From CAG-791 sp963591995 (GTDB lineage Bacteria; Bacillota; Clostridia; Lachnospirales; Lachnospiraceae): a stretch of DNA of 51,939 bases. The DNA is taken from assembly GCA_963591995.1 (NCBI GenBank), contig CAVAUJ010000009.1, positions 1 to 51,939 of the forward strand, read 5' to 3'. The first letter of the stretch is position 1; each line of letters begins with the position of its first letter. The position numbers and the translations under genes were made by a program. The notes under the pieces are model-generated. The model had not been told where the DNA came from. It ran no database searches and worked only from the letters and a program-made list of their open reading frames with translations. Of the stretch, positions 8,467 through 14,036 are shown one piece after another.

Positions 8467-9471
8467 TCACGCCTCTATGGTATTCTCCCCGGCAATAAAT
8501 TCGACGTATTTGCCGGTTCCGATGGCAACGGCCGTCATGGGATCCTCCGCCGTAACCGCACTGATCCCGGTCTTGCTGGTGATCAGCTCCTCCAGCCCGT
8601 TCAGGAGTGCGCCGCCGCCCGTCAGGACAATGCCGCGATCCGCGATATCCGCCGCCAGCTCCGGAGGTGTTCTCTCCAGAACGCTGTGAATTGCCTCCAC
8701 AATCTGGTTGGTGGATTCCTTCAATGCCTCCTCCGTCTCGCTGGATGCCACCTTAATGGTGCGGGGAAGACCGGTTACCAGGTTGCGTCCGCGAACCTCC
8801 ACATAGTCCTCCTCTACCGCAGGGTAGCAGCTGCCGATCTTGATCTTGATGTCCTCCGCGGTGCGTTCGCCCACCAGAAGGTTGTATTTCTTACGCATAT
8901 AACGCACCAGGGCATCGTCAAAGTCATCTCCCGCCACCTTGATGGAAGTGCTGACCACCGTGCCCCCGAGGGAGATCACGGCAATGTCCGTGGTGCCGCC
9001 GCCGATGTCCACCACCATGTTCCCGCAGGGCTTGGAAATATCGATTCCTGCGCCGATGGCTGCCGCAATGGGCTCCTCAATGATGTAAACCTCCCGGGCG
9101 CCGGCCTGAAAGGTTGCGTCCTCCACCGCCTTCTTCTCCACCTCGGTGACCTGGCTCGGCACGCATACCGCGATGCGGGGCTTGCGGAAGGTCCGCCGCC
9201 CAACGGCCTTCTGGATGAAATACTTCATCATCTTCTCTGTCACCGTGTAATCCGAAATGACGCCCTGACGAAGCGGGCGAACCGCCACGATATTGCCCGG
9301 GGTCCGTCCCAGCATCAGCCGGGCGTCCTCTCCGATGGCCTTGATCTTGTTGGTGTCACGGTCGAATGCGACAACGGAAGGCTCCTTCAGCACCACGCCG
9401 CGTCCTCTGATGTAGACCAGCACGCTCGCGGTTCCAAGATCAATTCCGATGTCCGAATGCTGCAATGGCAT
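8467..9471 (-). CDS. mreB: Rod-shape actin homologue MreB/Mbl
   Basis: A 334-aa MreB-type bacterial actin that polymerises under the membrane and guides peptidoglycan elongation. Actin-fold motifs are clear: phosphate-1 DIGIDLGTASVLVY near residue 10, the connector and phosphate-2 region VVDIGGGTTDIAVISLGG near residue 155, and the adenosine motif IVLTGGGALLNGL near residue 285. The ATG at 9471 follows AAGGAG. No mreC, mreD or minD is adjacent, so it is an isolated copy and might be the Mbl or MreBH paralogue rather than the mreBCD-linked protein. A possible promoter lies at 9639-9667. Confidence 0.95.
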   Translation of the reverse strand: MPLQHSDIGIDLGTASVLVYIRGRGVVLKEPSVVAFDRDTNKIKAIGEDARLMLGRTPGNIVAVRPLRQGVISDYTVTEKMMKYFIQKAVGRRTFRKPRIAVCVPSQVTEVEKKAVEDATFQAGAREVYIIEEPIAAAIGAGIDISKPCGNMVVDIGGGTTDIAVISLGGTVVSTSIKVAGDDFDDALVRYMRKKYNLLVGERTAEDIKIKIGSCYPAVEEDYVEVRGRNLVTGLPRTIKVASSETEEALKESTNQIVEAIHSVLERTPPELAADIADRGIVLTGGGALLNGLEELITSKTGISAVTAEDPMTAVAIGTGKYVEFIAGENTIEA

Positions 9472-9638
9472 AGATCTGCTCCTTCATATCCTTCATCACG
9501 CTGCTGTGTGCAGCCGTTCTTTGCTTCTTCGTATCTGCCGCCGTGAAGGTCTCGGGCAGTGCCCGCCAGGGCACGCGGCAGGAAACGGATTCCTCCTCCC
9601 CGGCAATTCTGCTCCCGGCGGAAAATCCGTGCCTTCTT

Positions 9639-9667
9639 AGTATAGACTAGGGATGCAAGCTTTTCCA
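9639..9667 (-). promoter_or_regulatory. Candidate sigma-A-type promoter for mreB
   Basis: On the minus strand, TGGAAA (4 of 6 to TTGACA), a 17-base spacer and TATACT (5 of 6 to TATAAT). It would give a leader of about 160 bases before mreB. Support is pattern match and position only. Confidence 0.4.
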
Positions 9668-9696
9668 CGACCTCGGACATTTCTTCAGGGAAAATT

Positions 9697-9809
9697 CATG
9701 TCCTCGTTACGGTGCAGACACCCGCCGGGCGACAGGGGCGGAGTTGTCCAATCAGGGGACATTCTCCGCCCCTGTCGCTTGGCGGGTGAGCGAACGGTAA
9801 CATGTCCTC
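9697..9809. mobile_element. MITE-like palindromic element with 9-bp flanking direct repeats
   Basis: A 95-base element at 9706-9800 is an imperfect inverted repeat: the outer 21 bases of each end match at 16 positions (GTTAC...ACCCGCC against GGCGGGT...GTAAC), and the inner arms CGACAGGGGCGGAG / CTCCGCCCCTGTCG are perfect, with a further TGTCC/GGACA stem inside. It is flanked directly by CATGTCCTC on both sides (9697-9705 and 9801-9809), which is what a 9-bp target-site duplication looks like. It carries no gene. The remainder of the 425-base stretch from 9472 to 9896 holds the candidate mreB promoter and the terminator at 9831-9864. Confidence 0.6.
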
Positions 9810-9826
9810 TGTCTGCCGAGAGCACC

Positions 9827-9864
9827 GAAAAATTCCCCGGAAGGAAGACTCCTTCCGGGGAATT
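9827..9864 (-). terminator. Strong intrinsic terminator after the 26-aa peptide gene
   Basis: On the minus strand a 15-bp perfect stem (AATTCCCCGGAAGGA and its complement) with a 4-base loop runs directly into TTTTT. It lies 32 bases after the stop codon of the small gene at 9897-9977. Confidence 0.85.
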
Positions 9865-9896
9865 GGATTTATCCTCGTAATCCGCCCGTGTTCCGG

Positions 9897-9977
9897 TTAC
9901 CAGTTGCGGGCCAGTGAGGTAAAGCAGCAAAGTGTATATCCGAAAACGGCTGCGACTGCCAACGTGATGATTCCCAT
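9897..9977 (-). CDS. Putative 26-aa single-helix membrane peptide
   Basis: A short frame encodes a 26-residue hydrophobic peptide that begins MGIITLAVAAVFGYTL and ends SLARNW. The first 20 residues would span a membrane once, with a positive C-terminal end. The ATG at 9977 is preceded by AGGAAAGGCGGGAAATT, a convincing ribosome binding site, and a strong terminator follows the stop by 32 bases. These flanking signals argue for a real small gene rather than a chance frame. It lies 143 bases downstream of the zinc-ribbon membrane protein gene in the same direction. A regulatory small protein or a type-I-toxin-like peptide are both possible; no antisense RNA promoter was evident to me. Confidence 0.5.
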   Translation of the reverse strand: MGIITLAVAAVFGYTLCCFTSLARNW

Positions 9978-10120
9978 AATTTCCCGCCTTTCCTGCGCAC
10001 GGCATCTGTGTTCTGTCGGATCGGGTCCTCTTCTGACGCCGCATCCGTAGGTTTGCTGCTCCTGACACAGATACATACGCAGGCGAAGCGGATATGTTAC
10101 AGCCGCGGAAAAACTCCCGA

Positions 10121-11395
10121 TTAATCGCTGCTGCCCAGGATCTTCAGCATTTTCTGGGTACACCGCGTCGTCACCTCCAGATAATAGGCGGCATCTGCAG
10201 CAGACATCTCATCGGAATCGTACGCATCGACCTTGTCTATGAAATCCGCATATTCCTGCATCATATCCGCATATTCCATCAGCAGTCCAAGGTCTGTCGG
10301 ATTCGCCTGGTATTTCTGCATGAAGTCGATGTATTGATCCATGAACGCTTCGTATTCATCCAGAAAGGCCTTCAGGTCCGGATCCACCCCGCCGGGTGCA
10401 CTCTCCTTCCCGTCCGCATCCTCCGCCGAATCTGCGTCGCTCTCTTCTCTCCTGGTGTCGGCTGCATTGGTATACGCAGCCGTGTCCAGGACCTCCCGGT
10501 AATCGGCCTCGAATTCCTCCGCGCAGGATTCCTCCGCAATCCCGATCACACACAAGAGCTTTTCTTTTTCAGTGACATTGATCACGTCGATATAGGCCGT
10601 CATCGAATGGTCATCCATCTCCCCGGTGTAGCAATAGGATCTTGCCTTATGCCCTGCCGTCTCAGATTCAAGTGCGCTTTTCCTCACAGGCGAGGTAAGA
10701 ATCTTCGCAAGGTAGGAATCCATCCACTCGTCCAGCTTATCCCCTGCTTTGTCAAATTGTTCTTCTGTTATTCCATCCGCATGCTGGAAGAAGAAACCGG
10801 AACTTCCATCTGCTGCGGTGAAGGAAGCGTCATCCGCTTCATATCTCGCCGGAATAAGGAAGGTCACGCCGTCCAGACTGAATTCCTGCTCCTCTTCTTC
10901 TGCCTCTGTCACAGAGGAAGCCGCAGCTGCCGTTTCAAGCCCGTCACTTTCCTTGCGGACATCCGCGGAGCCGGTTTCGCCTCCTCCCGCGGCAACCACA
11001 AGACCAAGGGCCGCGATCACTATGGCGGCGATCGCAAGTCCCTTCTTCCGCTCCTTTCTTACGAGCGAGACAATCCCCAGAACCAGCGCAACAATGCCTA
11101 TGACGACAGGTACGGCAGAATAGTCGCAGAAGAGACCGATCACGGCCAGCGCCAGGGCGATGCTGCCAAAAACCGGAAAGGGCTTCCCGGACCGATTCGA
11201 TTTCCCGTCGCGCGCCGTCGCAGCATCCTCCTGCCGGAAGCCGCTTTTATCCTCAAGCTCCGTCTCTGCCGCTACCATCTCCGGATCCTTTTCCGGCTCC
11301 GGATTGGAATTCGGCAGATCCACCGGTGCTCCGCAGCTCGTGCAGAACCTTGCTCCCTTTGGTATTTCCTCTCCGCAATTCCTACAGAATGCCAT
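10121..11395 (-). CDS. Zinc-ribbon membrane protein with extracellular domain, function unknown
   Basis: A 424-aa protein. Residues 4-21 form a zinc ribbon (CRNCGEE...CTSCG), then a Pro/Glu/Asp-rich linker, two or three membrane helices (about residues 75-140, including VVIGIVALVLGIVSLV and GLAIAAIVIAALGLVVAAGG), a Glu-rich segment, and a large exterior part. The last 85 residues are a Tyr/Phe/Met-rich helical repeat (FLDEYEAFMDQYIDFMQKYQ) resembling the C-terminal domain Pfam calls DUF6591; that assignment is from memory. The ATG at 11395 follows GGGAGGAGAG. It lies downstream of a transmembrane kinase whose exterior part also has a LTLPQQY/FLIPARY-like segment, so the two may belong to one envelope-sensing system. 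Confidence 0.75.
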   Translation of the reverse strand: MAFCRNCGEEIPKGARFCTSCGAPVDLPNSNPEPEKDPEMVAAETELEDKSGFRQEDAATARDGKSNRSGKPFPVFGSIALALAVIGLFCDYSAVPVVIGIVALVLGIVSLVRKERKKGLAIAAIVIAALGLVVAAGGGETGSADVRKESDGLETAAAASSVTEAEEEEQEFSLDGVTFLIPARYEADDASFTAADGSSGFFFQHADGITEEQFDKAGDKLDEWMDSYLAKILTSPVRKSALESETAGHKARSYCYTGEMDDHSMTAYIDVINVTEKEKLLCVIGIAEESCAEEFEADYREVLDTAAYTNAADTRREESDADSAEDADGKESAPGGVDPDLKAFLDEYEAFMDQYIDFMQKYQANPTDLGLLMEYADMMQEYADFIDKVDAYDSDEMSAADAAYYLEVTTRCTQKMLKILGSSD

Positions 11396-11530
11396 TTTCA
11401 CTCTCCTCCCGCTCACTCCTGCAGGCACGACGGACACCGCAGGGCCGAAGCATTCTCTGTCGCGCCGATGTCGGATTGCCGTGTGCTGCATCTTTCATAT
11501 CCTGCTGTCATCATACCTTCTTCCCACACG

Positions 11531-11558
11531 AAAAACTCCCACCGCTACGGTGGGAGTT
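11531..11558 (-). terminator. Intrinsic terminator after the kinase gene
   Basis: On the minus strand the perfect stem AACTCCCACCG / CGGTGGGAGTT with a 3-base loop is followed by TTTTT. It separates the kinase gene (stop at 11641) from the zinc-ribbon gene (start at 11395). Confidence 0.85.
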
Positions 11559-11580
11559 CTGAACCGGATATTCCGGTATA

Positions 11581-11616
11581 CTGTATCTGTATCTGTATCT
11601 GTATCTGTATCTGTGT
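11581..11616. repeat. Hexanucleotide tandem repeat (CTGTAT)n
   Basis: Five perfect copies of CTGTAT plus a sixth (CTGTGT) lie in the 3' untranslated region of the kinase gene, between its stop and its terminator. Such short tandem arrays can change in copy number by slippage. As an untranslated 6-base unit it would not shift a reading frame. Confidence 0.9.
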
Positions 11617-11640
11617 CTGCGGAGTAAGTTCCGGGCGGTG

Positions 11641-13431
11641 TCAGCGCCCCCCTTCTTCCTTTTGGGCCTCCTGCAGCATGTGGCGATAGCTGCCGCTTTC
11701 GTCCACTGCGGGATCTGCGAATTGTGAGAACAGCGCTGTAAGGAGCGTTCCGCTATCCTCGTTGTATATCAGCGCGATGTACCCCTCGGAGCGTTCTGCA
11801 TGCAGATCGGAGCCAAAGGAGGTCTGCAGCTGCCCGCCGAAGGCCCATTGGTAGCCGGGGCAGCCGGCCACGGTGATCAGGTTTCCTTCCTCTTCCGTGA
11901 GCTCTGCACCGTCGTAGAACTGCGCCAGAAGGTTCCGCACTTTGTCCCGAAGCGTTTCCTCCGTCCCGAGGCCGGCCGGATTCTCCTCCTGATATAAAAA
12001 GATAAAGGAGCAGTCTCCCGTCTCGACATCTGTGCTGTAGAAGCTCGAGTAGGTGCCCACGAACTCATTTTCGCTCGTGTTGTCAATGTATTGCTGCGGC
12101 AGGGTCAGACGGAATCCGCCCAGCGTGCACAGCATCGTTCCGTCCTCCTGCAGCGCCGCATTGCGGTCCGATATTTTCTGTGCCTGCCGGAGCGTCCGCT
12201 GTGAGATGTTCTCACTTTTCCGGAAGGTTTCATCCCTCCAGCCCGGATGATCCGATACAAAGAACAGCTTCTCCGGATCTTCCTCCGTCTCTGCGGAAAT
12301 GGTACAGTGAAGCTTCGGAAGGTACATGGAGAGAATGCCTTCTGCATCGTCCCACGGACAGGCCAGCTCCGTATACTCTGCGCAATAGTAATTGGCCAGT
12401 CCGCTGCCGAGGATCTCCAGATAATCGTCGGCATCCCCCTTATAGATGCCTTCTATGCCTTCCGGGCCTTCCGGGGAGCTGTTCTCCGCGCTCTGCGCTT
12501 CCTCCCGCTGCGCCACCGGCTGCTGCACCGGGTGCTGCGTCTGCCGGGTACACAGCAAATGCAGCAGGCACAGAAGACTCAGCACGAATACCGCTGCGCA
12601 CACAGGCACCTGCCATCGTCTGCCGGACGCTGCGACATAACATTTGAGCGCCTTCCGCAGGGCAGCGGCCGATGAAAAGCGATCCTTCGGATTCATCTGC
12701 GTGCATCGGTCCACGATCCGGCGCAGACCGCCGGAAATCCCCCGCGGCAGCGGCGCATTGCTCTCCTCGCTTCCCGTCAGAAGGGTTCGCATGAGCTGTC
12801 CGACGGCATAGATATCCGCCCGGGGCGTGGAGCTGGCAAAGCCGTATTGCTCCGGCGCGGCATAGCCGGCCGTTCCAATGAGCCGCGTATCGCGCCGATC
12901 TCCCGGCTCATTCTGCCGCGCGGCGTTGAAATCGATCAGCACCACGCCGCCGTCCTCCTTCTGTATCACATTGGAGGGCTTAATGTCGCGGTGAACGATC
13001 GGCGGCTCCATCCCATGGAGCTGCTCCAGAATATCGCACAGCTGCAGGACAATCTCCGTCACACACGCCTGCGACAGTGCGCCCTGTGCCTCCAGAAGCT
13101 CCTGCAGCGTTCTGCCCGGAATGTACTCCTCAATAACGGTGAGCGTCCCCGGTGCGCCCCGGCCCGGCTCCCCGGCCGCGTCATTGTCCTCCGCATTCGG
13201 GTCGTTTTCAAAGAGGGCGTAGATTCTCGGGACGCCCCGGACCGGATGCCGCTGCAGCTGCCGATACACGGCGGCATCGTAAACCTGCAGATCCTTGCGG
13301 ACACAGATTGCTCCGGTTCGGACCTGCTGCACCAGCGTGACGCCATGCTCCCATTGAAGCTCTGCGATCCGGCGGTAGGATGAAATTGTCTCCCGGGAAT
13401 TCCCTGCGTCAAATTCGGTTTCTGTCTGCAT
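11641..13431 (-). CDS. Transmembrane Ser/Thr protein kinase (PknB-like)
   Basis: A 596-aa eukaryotic-type kinase. Visible motifs: the VAIK-type lysine in AICVRKDL (about residue 46), catalytic loop HRDIKPSN (147-154), metal motif DFN instead of DFG (167-169), and APEQYG with a conserved DIYAVG. One membrane helix (about 273-293) follows, then an exterior domain of about 300 residues with no PASTA repeats. The DFN change keeps the metal-binding Asp, so activity is plausible. A GTG at 13470 opens the frame, but the ATG at 13431 is preceded by GGAGGACGGT and is preferred. It diverges from the HTH-like gene at 13575. The exterior part probably senses an envelope signal; its ligand is unknown. Confidence 0.88.
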   Translation of the reverse strand: MQTETEFDAGNSRETISSYRRIAELQWEHGVTLVQQVRTGAICVRKDLQVYDAAVYRQLQRHPVRGVPRIYALFENDPNAEDNDAAGEPGRGAPGTLTVIEEYIPGRTLQELLEAQGALSQACVTEIVLQLCDILEQLHGMEPPIVHRDIKPSNVIQKEDGGVVLIDFNAARQNEPGDRRDTRLIGTAGYAAPEQYGFASSTPRADIYAVGQLMRTLLTGSEESNAPLPRGISGGLRRIVDRCTQMNPKDRFSSAAALRKALKCYVAASGRRWQVPVCAAVFVLSLLCLLHLLCTRQTQHPVQQPVAQREEAQSAENSSPEGPEGIEGIYKGDADDYLEILGSGLANYYCAEYTELACPWDDAEGILSMYLPKLHCTISAETEEDPEKLFFVSDHPGWRDETFRKSENISQRTLRQAQKISDRNAALQEDGTMLCTLGGFRLTLPQQYIDNTSENEFVGTYSSFYSTDVETGDCSFIFLYQEENPAGLGTEETLRDKVRNLLAQFYDGAELTEEEGNLITVAGCPGYQWAFGGQLQTSFGSDLHAERSEGYIALIYNEDSGTLLTALFSQFADPAVDESGSYRHMLQEAQKEEGGR

Positions 13432-13508
13432 ACCGTCCTCCGGAGCAATTGCCGTTTCGTACTCTGACACGAACGTTCCGAAAAGCTCTGCATGATCCGT
13501 TCCGTTGG

Positions 13509-13514
13509 ATTATA
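13509..13514 (-). promoter_or_regulatory. Candidate -10 element for the kinase gene
   Basis: TATAAT on the minus strand in the 143-base divergent gap between the kinase (start 13431) and the HTH-like gene (start 13575). No good -35 hexamer stands at the matching distance, so an activator may be needed. The gap is otherwise without a recognisable feature. Confidence 0.35.
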
Positions 13515-13574
13515 AACGATATCCCCGCCGCAGCGCAGCATCCGATCCGCCGCGGCAGAAAGGAGTGCATACAA

Positions 13575-14036
13575 ATGTTCAACAAAAAAACCGGCGATCT
13601 CGAGCAGGAGCTCCTGCAGACGCACCCCTCGGACCTCCCCTCCTATGTCCGGGCGAACCGCGAGGAATTGCTGCCCGAGCACCGCGCCTTTGCGCAATAC
13701 ATGAAGGAGCGGCTGCGGGACAAGCATCTGCAGAAGCAGGACGTCCTGCTGCGCGCGGACATTTCCCTGCGCTATGGCTATAAGCTCCTTTCCGAGGAAA
13801 AGGTCACCCGCCAGCGGGATGTGCTGCTCCGCATTTGCTATGCCGCGGAATTCACGCTGGAGGAGACGCAGCAGGCGCTTCGTCTCTACCGCATGGACAC
13901 GCTCTACGCAAGAGACCCCCGGGATGCTCTGCTGATTGCCTGTTTTCACAACAGACCCGGGAGCATTCTGGAGGTCAATGAGCTGCTGCTGCGCAGCAGG
14001 CTGGCACCGCTCCGCCCCAGCGGCGTTCAGGAGTGA
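13575..14036 (+). CDS. HTH-like DNA-binding protein divergent from the kinase
   Basis: A 153-aa protein. Residues about 55-125 read like an XRE-type helix-turn-helix of a Clostridia family often found next to protein kinases: ADISLRYGYKLLSEEK (recognition-like helices), then RQRDVLLRICYAAEFTLEET and a YARDPRDALLI block. This resemblance is from memory of the family pattern. The ATG at 13575 follows AAAGGAG; the frame is open upstream but lacks another start with a ribosome binding site. It is divergent from the kinase and a likely regulator or phosphorylation target of it. Its 3' end overlaps the 3' end of the convergent uvrA by 10 bases, leaving no room for a terminator between them. Confidence 0.75.
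   Translation: MFNKKTGDLEQELLQTHPSDLPSYVRANREELLPEHRAFAQYMKERLRDKHLQKQDVLLRADISLRYGYKLLSEEKVTRQRDVLLRICYAAEFTLEETQQALRLYRMDTLYARDPRDALLIACFHNRPGSILEVNELLLRSRLAPLRPSGVQE

Noticed and set aside
11581..11616. Tandem CTGTAT units as a CRISPR array
   Set aside because: Units are 6 bases with no spacers and no cas genes are nearby.
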